Assembly (NCBI GenBank): GCA_016928195.1
Contig: JAFGLF010000087.1
Span: 1-64,000 of the forward strand
Source of the DNA: Elusimicrobiota bacterium
GTDB taxonomy: Bacteria > Elusimicrobiota > UBA8919
Direction of reading: 5' to 3'
Length of the DNA stretch: 64,000 nt
A program made the position numbers and the translations under genes. This document shows, piece by piece, positions 26,264-34,302 of the stretch. Below the pieces are notes generated by a model. The model searched no databases. It had not been told where the DNA came from and saw only the letters and a list, made by a program, of their open reading frames with translations. How positions within the stretch are numbered: the first letter of the stretch is position 1; each line of letters opens with the position of its first letter.

Positions 26264-26305
26264 TATCAAGGTAACACGGTTGTAAATATGTGGTGAGGAA
26301 CGAAC

Positions 26306-26878
26306 ATGATTTTAGTAATTGATAACTATGATTCATTTGTTTATAATCTTGTTCAATATCTCGGGGAACTTAATAGTAATATAAAAGTTTTCAGGAATGA
26401 CAAGGTTACACTAAAAGAAATAGAAAGGCTGAAACCGTCACATATAGTTATATCTCCGGGTCCTTGTACACCTAAAGAGGCGGGAATTTCTGTAGGTGTT
26501 GTAAAGTATTTTTCCGGTAAGATTCCTATTTTGGGTGTTTGTCTCGGCCATCAGGCGGTTGGTGCAGCAATGGGGGCAAATATAATTCATGCCCGGCGGC
26601 TTATGCACGGCAAAACATCCTTGATTTATCACGACGGTAAGACGATATTTAAAGGACTTAAAAATCCTTTTGAAGCCACAAGATACCATTCGCTTATTGT
26701 AGAAAAAAAATCACTCCCAAAATGTTTCGAGATTTCTGCGTGGACGAAGAAAGGCGAAATAATGGGAATCCGCATAAAAACTCTGAATTCTTGTGTTGAG
26801 GGTATACAGTTTCATCCCGAATCAATACTCACAAAGCTAGGAAAAAAGTTATTAAGAAACTTTTTAGATTTCAAATAG
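26306..26878 (+). CDS. trpG: anthranilate synthase component II (glutaminase)
   Basis: A 190-residue class I amidotransferase. It has IDNYDSFVYNLVQYLGEL, VISPGPCTPKEAG, the nucleophile Cys in ILGVCLGHQAVG, and His/Glu in GIQFHPESILT. The glutamine-binding YHSLIVE motif is present. It may also serve folate synthesis as PabA. Separate from trpE and not fused to trpD. Confidence 0.96.
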   Translation: MILVIDNYDSFVYNLVQYLGELNSNIKVFRNDKVTLKEIERLKPSHIVISPGPCTPKEAGISVGVVKYFSGKIPILGVCLGHQAVGAAMGANIIHARRLMHGKTSLIYHDGKTIFKGLKNPFEATRYHSLIVEKKSLPKCFEISAWTKKGEIMGIRIKTLNSCVEGIQFHPESILTKLGKKLLRNFLDFK

Positions 26879-26946
26879 GCGAACACGAATACACGCGAAT
26901 AAGAAATTCGCGACAATTAGCGTTTGGTTCGCGACAATTTGCGTTG
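26879..26946 (+). repeat. cgcgaat-type intergenic repeat before trpD
   Basis: Contains acgaatacacgcgaataag, then attcgcgacaattagcgttt and gcgacaatttgcgtt. Left-half units are complementary to right-half units. The GAAGGAG ribosome site of trpD follows at once. Confidence 0.75.
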
Positions 26947-26962
26947 AAGGAGTGCAACGGCT

Positions 26963-27991
26963 ATGATTAAAGAAGCGATTGATAAAATTGTTGGGAAAAA
27001 AAATCTAACCCAGCAGGAAGCAGTCGATGTTATGTCGGCAATTATGACAGGCAAAGCAACCGATGCCCAGATTGCGTCATTTATTACGGCTTTAAGAATG
27101 AAAGGGGAAACAATAGATGAGATAACAGGGTGTGCCAAAGTTATGCGTGAACATGCAACAAAGATTAAGATTAAAAAACCGTCAGTTGATATCGACATAG
27201 TTGATACCTGCGGAACCGGAGGGGATAAAACAAAAACATTCAATATATCAACCGCCGCTGCATTTGTTGTGGCAGGAGCAGGTCTTATAGTGGCAAAGCA
27301 CGGCAACCGTGCGGTTTCGTCAAAATGCGGAAGCGCTGATGTGCTTGAAGCTCTCGGAATAAACCTGAATGTCCCGCCGGAAAAAGTCGAAGAGTGTATA
27401 AATAAAATAGGTATAGGATTTTTGTTTGCTCCGCTTTTACATTCTGCTATGAAATATGCCATAGGACCGAGAAAGCAGCTGGGCATCAGGACAATTTTTA
27501 ATATTTTAGGACCCCTTACCAATCCTGCAGGTGCAAATGTACAGGTGTTGGGAGTTTATTCGCCTGATTTGACTAAGCCGCTGTGTTCGGTATTAAAGAA
27601 TCTTGGCTCAAAGGGTGCTTTTGTTGTTCATGGGATGGATTCTATGGATGAAATCTCTATTACTGGAAAAACTCAGGTAGCAGAATTAAAGAACGGCAAG
27701 GTAAAATCTTATACGATAGAACCGAAGGACTTCGGATTAAAGAAAGCATCACTGAGGGATATAACAGGCGGCGATGCAAAAGAAAATTCCGGGATAATAA
27801 TGGATATTTTCAATGGTAAAAAGGGTCCTAAACGGGATATTGTTTTACTGAATGCTGCGGCGGTTTTTACGGCTGCGGAAAAATCAAAGGGTATTAAAGA
27901 TGGAATCAAACTCGCAGAAGAATCAATAGATAACGGTAATGCAAGGAAAAAACTGGAAGAACTGAAAAAGTTGTGTGGAGCCCCAGAGTGA
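26963..27991 (+). CDS. trpD: anthranilate phosphoribosyltransferase
   Basis: A 342-residue enzyme that joins anthranilate to PRPP. It has [15 protein letters not shown], the PRPP-binding [38 protein letters not shown], and [11 protein letters not shown]. Length is normal. Followed by the dapB-like gene after about 110 bases with no recognised element. Confidence 0.97.
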   Translation: MIKEAIDKIVGKKNLTQQEAVDVMSAIMTGKATDAQIASFITALRMKGETIDEITGCAKVMREHATKIKIKKPSVDIDIVDTCGTGGDKTKTFNISTAAAFVVAGAGLIVAKHGNRAVSSKCGSADVLEALGINLNVPPEKVEECINKIGIGFLFAPLLHSAMKYAIGPRKQLGIRTIFNILGPLTNPAGANVQVLGVYSPDLTKPLCSVLKNLGSKGAFVVHGMDSMDEISITGKTQVAELKNGKVKSYTIEPKDFGLKKASLRDITGGDAKENSGIIMDIFNGKKGPKRDIVLLNAAAVFTAAEKSKGIKDGIKLAEESIDNGNARKKLEELKKLCGAPE

Positions 27992-28104
27992 ATCTACGGT
28001 TTTAATGCATAGATCATGTAAGGGATGACATCCCGGCCAGTATTCATAATCTAACAATAAAGTCGGACGTTTTGTGTCTGGATGGAAAATAGGAGATTCT
28101 CTGA

Positions 28105-28893
28105 ATGGTAAAAGTAGGGTTGATTGGTTTAGGAAAAACCGGTAGTGTAGTTGCAAAGGAAATTATTTTAGATAAGAGTGTAAATTTATCCTGTGTTATC
28201 CGCAGGACAATGGATTACACAATCGGGAGAGATATAGGGGATATAGTTGGGTTATACAATACCGGTGTAAATATTTCTCACTACTCAAACCTCAAGAAGG
28301 TCATCAACAATTCGAAACCCGATGTAATAATTGACTTTTCTTCCATCAAGACAGTTATAGAATGTTTACCTGTTTTGGTAAAGTATCATATAAACCTGGT
28401 TATTTGTTCTACGAATGTTAATAAATTGCAATTGAATATAATAAGACGTTATTCGAAAAAAATCGGAATCGTTATGGCTACAACCGTTACTGAAGGTATA
28501 AATATAGTAATGGCAATTTCAAAACTGGTTAAAAAGGTTTGGCCCGATGCCGAAATTGCAATCATAGAAACACATCATTCGCAAAAAAGGGATACATCCA
28601 GAACTGCGATTAATATAGCCGAGACCTTAAAAGACAACGAGATTATAAAAATCGGACGCCGTAAGAATGATATTCGTTCAAAAAAAGAAATCGTTGTACA
28701 TTCCATACGTGCCGGAGGGGTTGTAGGAAAACATACGGTCATTTTCGGCCAACCTCACCAAACGATAAGCATTACTCACGAATCAATTGACAGGCATGCT
28801 TTTGGTAAAGGTGCAATCCGTGCAGCAAGATGGGTGAAAGGAAGGAAGGGATTTTATAATATGAGTGATGTGCTCGATCTAAGAATAAAATGA
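28105..28893 (+). CDS. DapB-like dihydrodipicolinate reductase family protein with altered substrate loop
   Basis: A 262-residue protein. The N-terminus is an NAD(P)-binding fold (VGLIGLGKTGSVVAKEI, then DVIIDFS). The C-terminal half has the DapB pattern IIETHHSQK, then VHSIRAGGVVGKHTVIF and ITHESIDRHAFGKGAIRAARW. The catalytic HH and Lys are kept, but the substrate loop that reads DAPSGTA in DapB reads DTSRTA here, one residue shorter. It may still reduce dihydrodipicolinate (lysine and diaminopimelate route) or act on another substrate. It sits inside the trp cluster and overlaps trpC by 4 bases. Confidence 0.75.
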   Translation: MVKVGLIGLGKTGSVVAKEIILDKSVNLSCVIRRTMDYTIGRDIGDIVGLYNTGVNISHYSNLKKVINNSKPDVIIDFSSIKTVIECLPVLVKYHINLVICSTNVNKLQLNIIRRYSKKIGIVMATTVTEGINIVMAISKLVKKVWPDAEIAIIETHHSQKRDTSRTAINIAETLKDNEIIKIGRRKNDIRSKKEIVVHSIRAGGVVGKHTVIFGQPHQTISITHESIDRHAFGKGAIRAARWVKGRKGFYNMSDVLDLRIK

Positions 28894-29669
28894 ACATTCT
28901 TGATGAAATTATTGAATATAAAAAATCGGAAGTTATTCATAGAAAAAAGCAGTTAACATTAAATAAGATTATATCCGAAATCGGCAGATTGCCTTTAGTA
29001 AGAGATTTCGAATCGGCAGTTGCACAGCCAAGCCGGTTGAATTTAATTGCAGAAATTAAAAAAGCATCGCCTTCATCCGGCAGGATTGTTGAAAATTTTG
29101 ATGTAAGAGAAATAGCAAGACAATATGAAGAATCGGGTGCCGCTGCGGTGTCTGTGTTAACAGACATAAAATATTTTCAGGGTGATATCTCATATATAAA
29201 TATTGTAAAAGAGGCCATATCCCTGCCTGTGTTAAGAAAAGATTTTATAATTGATGATTATCAGATATATGAATCAAGATATTTTGGGGCAGATGCCATT
29301 CTTTTAATAGCGGCAGTTTTGAACAGAGGAAAAATCCGGAATTATCTGAAAATTGCAGACGAATTAAATCTTTCAGCCATTGTTGAAGTTCATAAAGAAG
29401 AAGAACTGAAAGAAGTGGTTGATACTGGTGCCAGAATTATAGGAATAAACAACAGGGATCTTTCGGATTTATCTGTAGATATAAACACAACACTAATCCT
29501 TAAACCGAAAATTCCTAAGGGAAAAACCGTAATATCCGAGAGTGGAATAAAAACAAAACAGCATGTAAATATTTTGAAAAATTCCGGGGTTAATGCCGTT
29601 CTTATAGGCGAATATTTTATGAAATCGGAAAGTATAGAAGAATCAGTTAAAAACCTTTTTGGAAAATAG
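28890..29669 (+). CDS. trpC: indole-3-glycerol phosphate synthase
   Basis: A 259-residue (beta-alpha)8 barrel. It has [13 protein letters not shown] (catalytic Lys), [33 protein letters not shown] (catalytic Lys), [21 protein letters not shown] and VISESGI. It closes the indole ring on CdRP. Monofunctional; TrpF is a separate gene downstream. Confidence 0.97.
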   Translation: MNILDEIIEYKKSEVIHRKKQLTLNKIISEIGRLPLVRDFESAVAQPSRLNLIAEIKKASPSSGRIVENFDVREIARQYEESGAAAVSVLTDIKYFQGDISYINIVKEAISLPVLRKDFIIDDYQIYESRYFGADAILLIAAVLNRGKIRNYLKIADELNLSAIVEVHKEEELKEVVDTGARIIGINNRDLSDLSVDINTTLILKPKIPKGKTVISESGIKTKQHVNILKNSGVNAVLIGEYFMKSESIEESVKNLFGK

Positions 29670-29695
29670 ATATATTTGATTTAAAAGGAGGGGGT

Positions 29696-31054
29696 ATGGA
29701 CGACACAAAGATTTTACTTTCGGAAAAAGAACTGCCGCAGAAATGGTACAATATTCAGCCCGATTTACCTGAACCGCTTGCTCCGCCGATTAATCCACAA
29801 ACAAAACAACCGATAGGACCACAGGATCTTGCACCCATTTTTCCTATGGAACTCATAAAACAGGAAGTGTCACAGGAAAGATGGATAGAGATCCCCGATG
29901 AACTTAAAAATGTTTATAAATTATGGCGACCGTCACCTCTGGTTCGGGCGCACCGTCTTGAAAAGTTTCTGAAGACACCTGCAAGGATTTACTACAAAAA
30001 TGAGTCAGTTTCGCCACCCGGCAGTCATAAACCCAATACAGCCGTTGCACAAGCATATTATAATAAAAAGGAAGGGGTAAAGCGGCTTTCAACCGAAACC
30101 GGTGCCGGACAGTGGGGTAGTGCTCTTTCGTTTGCATGCAATCTGTTTGGACTTAAATGCACGGTCTATATGGTCAAAGTTTCTTATGAACAGAAACCGT
30201 ACAGAAAAATCATGATGAAAACCTGGGGGAGCGAAGTTTTTGCATCTCCTACCAATTTAACGAATTCCGGCAAAGCTGTTTTATCAAAAGATCCGGATAC
30301 CCCGGGTTCTCTCGGAATCGCAATCTCCGAAGCTGTTGAAGATGCTGCGACACATGACGATACGAAATATTCGCTTGGGAGTGTTTTAAATCATGTAGTG
30401 CTTCATCAGTCAATAGTAGGTCTTGAGACACAGAAACAGCTGAAAATTGCCGGTGAAAAAAATCCGGATATTTTAATAGGATGTGTCGGCGGCGGCAGTA
30501 ATTTTGCCGGCTTGGCATTTCCGTTTATACCTGAGAAACTTAAAGGTAAGGACATGAGAATAATCGCTGTTGAGCCGACTTCATGTCCTACGCTCACAAA
30601 GGGGCCCTTCAGGTATGACTTCGGCGATACAGCTGAACTTACACCACTGGTCATGATGTATACGCTCGGACATTCCTTTGTTCCCCCGCCGATCCATTCC
30701 GGCGGGCTCCGGTATCACGGTTGTGCACCCCTTGTATCATTACTCGTGAATAAAAAAGTCATTGAAGCTGTTGCGTATACCCAAAATCCCGTTTTTGAGT
30801 CTGCGATAATTTTTGCGAAAACGGAAGGTATTTTGCCTGCTCCTGAGACCGCACATGCTATAAAATGTGTCATTGATGAGGCAATAAAATGCCGTGAAAA
30901 AAAGGAAGAAAAATGTATTGTGATGAATTTTTCAGGTCACGGGCATTTCGACCTTTCTGCATATGATTCTTACCTGTCCGGCAAGTTAAAAGACTATGAG
31001 CTTCCGGATAAGAAAATAAGTGAAGCATTGAAGGAACTGCCGGAGATAAAATGA
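29696..31054 (+). CDS. trpB2: tryptophan synthase beta chain, TrpB2 type
   Basis: A 452-residue PLP enzyme. It has the long N-terminus of TrpB2 ([20 protein letters not shown]), [15 protein letters not shown], the PLP lysine in [22 protein letters not shown], the PLP-phosphate glycine loop [10 protein letters not shown], and [13 protein letters not shown]. TrpB2 enzymes lack the usual TrpA contacts and can use free indole and serine. GGAGGG precedes the ATG. No trpA lies in the window, so either trpA is elsewhere or indole comes from another source. Confidence 0.93.
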   Translation: MDDTKILLSEKELPQKWYNIQPDLPEPLAPPINPQTKQPIGPQDLAPIFPMELIKQEVSQERWIEIPDELKNVYKLWRPSPLVRAHRLEKFLKTPARIYYKNESVSPPGSHKPNTAVAQAYYNKKEGVKRLSTETGAGQWGSALSFACNLFGLKCTVYMVKVSYEQKPYRKIMMKTWGSEVFASPTNLTNSGKAVLSKDPDTPGSLGIAISEAVEDAATHDDTKYSLGSVLNHVVLHQSIVGLETQKQLKIAGEKNPDILIGCVGGGSNFAGLAFPFIPEKLKGKDMRIIAVEPTSCPTLTKGPFRYDFGDTAELTPLVMMYTLGHSFVPPPIHSGGLRYHGCAPLVSLLVNKKVIEAVAYTQNPVFESAIIFAKTEGILPAPETAHAIKCVIDEAIKCREKKEEKCIVMNFSGHGHFDLSAYDSYLSGKLKDYELPDKKISEALKELPEIK

Positions 31055-31716
31055 CAAGAATAAAAATTTGCGGTATTACTAATGAAAAGGATGCAGTCTG
31101 GGCGGCAAGTGCCGGTGTGGATTTTATAGGGCTTAATTTTTATAAAAATAGTCCGCGTAAAATTTCACTAGATATGGCAAAGAGGATTTCAGCCTCACTG
31201 CCCGAGTTTGTTAAATCCGTAGGTGTTTTTGTCGACGAAGATATAGAATCTTTACTGAAAACTGTAAAAAAAGCACAGATAAAAGCTGTCCAGCTTCACG
31301 GTAACGAATCGCCCGAGTATTGTGCGGAATTAAAAGAAAAAGTTACAACAGCCATTCCGGCCGATACATTATGGGAAGGTGCTCTTAAAATAATAAAAGC
31401 CTTTCGCATAGAAGAAAATTTCCAGATGGAACGGCTGGCAGATTATCAGAATATTGACTATTTTCTGCTGGATACTTTTGTCAAAGATATCCCCGGCGGG
31501 ACCGGTCAGACATTTAACTGGGATCTTGCGGTTGAGATTAAAAAAACAGCCAAGCCCGTTTTTTTATCAGGTGGACTAACCCCGGAAAACGTAATAGAAG
31601 CAATAAGAAAGGTAGAACCCTTTGCTGTGGATGTCTGTTCCGGAATAGAACGTACTCCGACCCGTAAAGACTACGACAAAATGCTTGCATTTATAAAAGC
31701 TGTCAGAAAAACATAA
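31051..31716 (+). CDS. trpF: phosphoribosylanthranilate isomerase
   Basis: A 221-residue barrel. It has [12 protein letters not shown] (catalytic Cys), [52 protein letters not shown] (catalytic Asp) and [11 protein letters not shown]. It overlaps trpB2 by 4 bases and ends the trp cluster. No terminator is seen before lemA. Confidence 0.96.
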   Translation: MTRIKICGITNEKDAVWAASAGVDFIGLNFYKNSPRKISLDMAKRISASLPEFVKSVGVFVDEDIESLLKTVKKAQIKAVQLHGNESPEYCAELKEKVTTAIPADTLWEGALKIIKAFRIEENFQMERLADYQNIDYFLLDTFVKDIPGGTGQTFNWDLAVEIKKTAKPVFLSGGLTPENVIEAIRKVEPFAVDVCSGIERTPTRKDYDKMLAFIKAVRKT

Positions 31717-31737
31717 AATCTTTTTTGGAGGTGTGTA

Positions 31738-32286
31738 ATGATGGGAATTATACCCGTAGTAATAGTGGTTGGACTGGGGGTTTATGCAATAGTTGTCTAT
31801 AATAAACTTACAGGATACAGAATTCAGGTGGAGAATGCGTGGAAGCAGATAGATGTACAGTTAAAAAGGAGATATGATTTAATACCCAACCTGGTGGAAA
31901 CAGCAAAAGGATATATGAAACATGAGCAGCACACGCTGGTAAAGGTAATGGAAGCAAGAAACAGGGGTGTTGCTGCTGCTTCTCCCGGTGCTGTTGCAAA
32001 AGCAGAAGGAGAGATATCGGGGCTACTTAGACAGCTTTTTGCAGTGGTTGAGAATTATCCGGATTTGAAGGCAAACCAGAATATGCTGATGATTCAGGAA
32101 GAACTCATGTCCACTGAAAATAAAATCTCGTTTTCAAGAGCCCATTATAACGATGTTGTCGCTAATTATACCTTTTTACAGCAGAGGTTTCCCTCAAATA
32201 TGATTGCATCGATGTTCAATTTCCCCAAAAAAGAATATTTTGAAGCATCCGAAGGCGATAAAGCCGTTCCACAGGTCAAATTCTAG
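31738..32286 (+). CDS. lemA: LemA family membrane protein
   Basis: A 182-residue protein. One N-terminal membrane helix (about 3-23) is followed by the LemA core: VENAWKQIDVQLKRRYDLIPNLVETAKGYM, ARNRGVAAASP, YPDLKANQNMLMIQEEL and NKISFSRAHYND. LemA proteins often sit beside M48/HtpX proteases, as here; the exact role is unsettled. GGAGG lies before ATG 31738; an ATG at 31741 is equally possible. Confidence 0.93.
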   Translation: MMGIIPVVIVVGLGVYAIVVYNKLTGYRIQVENAWKQIDVQLKRRYDLIPNLVETAKGYMKHEQHTLVKVMEARNRGVAAASPGAVAKAEGEISGLLRQLFAVVENYPDLKANQNMLMIQEELMSTENKISFSRAHYNDVVANYTFLQQRFPSNMIASMFNFPKKEYFEASEGDKAVPQVKF

Positions 32287-32304
32287 TATCGGAATTACAA
32301 TCCG

Positions 32305-32388
32305 ATAAACGCAAATGTACGCGAATAATTTGTGTTAATTAGCGTTAGATTTGCGGCAATTAGCGTTGTGCCGAGCATAGCGAGGCAT
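32305..32388 (+). repeat. cgcgaat-type intergenic repeat before the M48 gene
   Basis: acgcgaataatttgtgttaa, then agcgttagatttgcggcaat and tagcgttgtg, then a gccgagcatagcgaggc end. An upstream GTG frame through this repeat (from 32332) is rejected as a start in favour of ATG 32395. Confidence 0.7.
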
Positions 32389-32394
32389 ATCTTA

Positions 32395-34068
32395 ATGTTT
32401 TTCAAAGTTCCAGTCGAAACATACATTGAAATCCAAAAATCCTCAAAAAGAAAGACCATACTACTTATATTTTTTCTTCTTGTTATATATTTCATTGCCA
32501 TTTATTTGTTATTTGAGTTAACATTGTTTTTTATACCTCTGATTTTTTCAAAGTTTTTCTCTGATACACAAAGTATTGATTATACATTAAAACATATTCC
32601 CTTTGTTGGTAAAGTCGCCGGGGTATTAATAGTTTCTGCAATAAGCACATATATACACTATAAAAGAACTATCAATAAAACTATCCCCAGCCTTCCTTTT
32701 CTTTTTGGAGCTACACCCGCCATTGACGACGACACATATCATAAAAGGTTTTCGAATATTGTAGGAGAACTTTCACAGGCTACCGGAATTTATAATGTTC
32801 GTCCGGCTGTTGTTTCTTCAACCTCAACAAATGCATTTGCTGTAAGTGACGGGGAAAACTTTAATTTTGTAATTATTACCGAAGGTTTGCTTGCAAGGCT
32901 CAATCGTCAGGAACTGGAAGCAGTAGTTGCCCATGAATTTTCGCATATACTTCACGGCGATGCCGTGCTTACGACTATTGCATGCTCTCTTTTTGGTATT
33001 TTTGAGCAGGTTCTGGAAACATTGAAAAGGAAAAAAGTAAACAGCGGTATTTATCAAATCGTCGGAAGAAGATATTTTTTGTTTATCGTATATTTTATTT
33101 TAATAAAAACAATCTGTTCGTTAACATTATTTTTCAGCAGGATATTTATGATTTTTATTTCACGTCAGCGTGAAACACTGGCAGATGCAACGGCAGTAAA
33201 ACTGACGCGTAATCCCCTGGCGCTTGCGGAAGGACTTTATAAAATATCCCGGAAATGGCGTTACGGCGGTTTTGTGGCAAAAGGATTTTCACCTTTGTTC
33301 ATAATGAACCCTAATCAGCTCTCGATAGACGAAGAAGAGAATTTATTTGCAGATTTTTTCTCAACACATCCTCCTTTAAAAGTCAGGTTGAAAATGCTTT
33401 TAGGTTTAGCTAAGGCATCGCTTCAAAAATCTAAAAAAAGTGAATATACTATTGTTGAGAAAAAGGAAAGATGGTGGGTTTCCAGTGAGGGAAAAATGCT
33501 TGGTCCGTATACAATGCCGCAACTCACTGCTGTAGCAGGGGTCTTGCCTCTTGCATGGGTATGCAGGGACGGGACATCAGAATTAAAAAGATTGAAAGAT
33601 GAGCCGGAACTTAATGGGGTTTTTATCCCAAGAGATGCCGGGAATGCTTCGAATTATCTTTGTCCCAGATGTAACAAAACACTTGTTAAGCGCAAATATG
33701 AAGGGACAGATGTGTTTTTTTGTATTTATTGTAAAGGACATCTTGTAAAGCATAAAAACTTTATCAAGATTCTTGTCCGGCATGATGAACCGATTAGCCG
33801 TAATATGATAAGAGAACTGAACAAAATGCAGAGGGAAAACCTGAAAAAGAAAAAACCTTCGCTTATCGACGGATTCCCCGAATCTATGTGCCCGGCATGT
33901 AGAAAGGCCATGCAGAAAGTTTTTCATTCATATTCAACTTTTATTGTAATCGACAGATGCAATATCTGTAAATTGATATGGTTTGATGAAAAGGAATTGG
34001 AATATATAAACAGTCTTGTTGCTTATAAGGATGTTATGGCTGCTGAACAAATCGGCGAAACCGGATAA
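32395..34068 (+). CDS. M48-family membrane metalloprotease with GYF-like and zinc-ribbon domains
   Basis: A 557-residue protein from ATG 32395. Membrane helices lie at about 22-50 and 72-88 and again after the active site. The zinc protease motif HEFSH is at 180-184, and RETLADATAVKL supplies the third ligand. After the protease come a GYF_2-like domain (about 360-410, RWWVSSEGKMLGPYTMPQL) and two zinc ribbons: CPRC...CIYC near 420-445 and CPAC...CNIC near 505-535, the latter TFIIB-like. HtpX-type proteases degrade damaged membrane proteins. The extra C-terminal domains suggest added substrate or partner binding. Pairing with lemA is common. Confidence 0.88.
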   Translation: MFFKVPVETYIEIQKSSKRKTILLIFFLLVIYFIAIYLLFELTLFFIPLIFSKFFSDTQSIDYTLKHIPFVGKVAGVLIVSAISTYIHYKRTINKTIPSLPFLFGATPAIDDDTYHKRFSNIVGELSQATGIYNVRPAVVSSTSTNAFAVSDGENFNFVIITEGLLARLNRQELEAVVAHEFSHILHGDAVLTTIACSLFGIFEQVLETLKRKKVNSGIYQIVGRRYFLFIVYFILIKTICSLTLFFSRIFMIFISRQRETLADATAVKLTRNPLALAEGLYKISRKWRYGGFVAKGFSPLFIMNPNQLSIDEEENLFADFFSTHPPLKVRLKMLLGLAKASLQKSKKSEYTIVEKKERWWVSSEGKMLGPYTMPQLTAVAGVLPLAWVCRDGTSELKRLKDEPELNGVFIPRDAGNASNYLCPRCNKTLVKRKYEGTDVFFCIYCKGHLVKHKNFIKILVRHDEPISRNMIRELNKMQRENLKKKKPSLIDGFPESMCPACRKAMQKVFHSYSTFIVIDRCNICKLIWFDEKELEYINSLVAYKDVMAAEQIGETG

Positions 34069-34096
34069 GATAGATATAATAACTTAACGGGGCCCG

Positions 34097-34137
34097 CCCC
34101 GTAGAATCCCAGGGATTTATACGGGGTTGCTTTTTTT
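34097..34137 (+). terminator. Rho-independent terminator after the M48 gene
   Basis: CCCCGTA (34097-34103) and AATCCC (34105-34110) pair with GGGATT (34112-34117) and TACGGGG (34120-34126). A T-run (34131-34137) follows. A smaller ACGGGGC/GCCCCGT palindrome overlaps its left side. Confidence 0.8.
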
Positions 34138-34155
34138 CTTAGATTTTCATATAAT
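34127..34155 (+). promoter_or_regulatory. putative leuS promoter overlapping the terminator
   Basis: TTGCTT (34127-34132), 17 bases, TATAAT (34150-34155). The -35 box lies at the foot of the terminator stem and in its T-run. Confidence 0.45.
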
Positions 34156-34174
34156 GATATTGTTAAAAATTCTT

Positions 34175-34290
34175 AGCAACGAATAACACGAATAGTAACG
34201 AATCCGCCGTTCGCCAGCCGACGAAGGCGAACGAATGTATTTTATTCGTGAAATTCGGGTGTGTTATTCGCGATGTTTGATTCGTGTAGG
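34175..34290 (+). repeat. cgaat-type intergenic repeat before leuS
   Basis: Variant of the cgcgaat family (acgaataacacgaatagtaa, then ttattcgtgaaattcgggtg) with an embedded GTTCGCC/GGCGAAC hairpin. It extends to the GGAG before the leuS start. Confidence 0.65.
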
Positions 34291-34302
34291 AGCAAAGCGA
34301 CG

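Noticed and set aside
32332-32394. GTG start for the M48 protease
   Set aside because: The extra codons are translation of the intergenic repeat.
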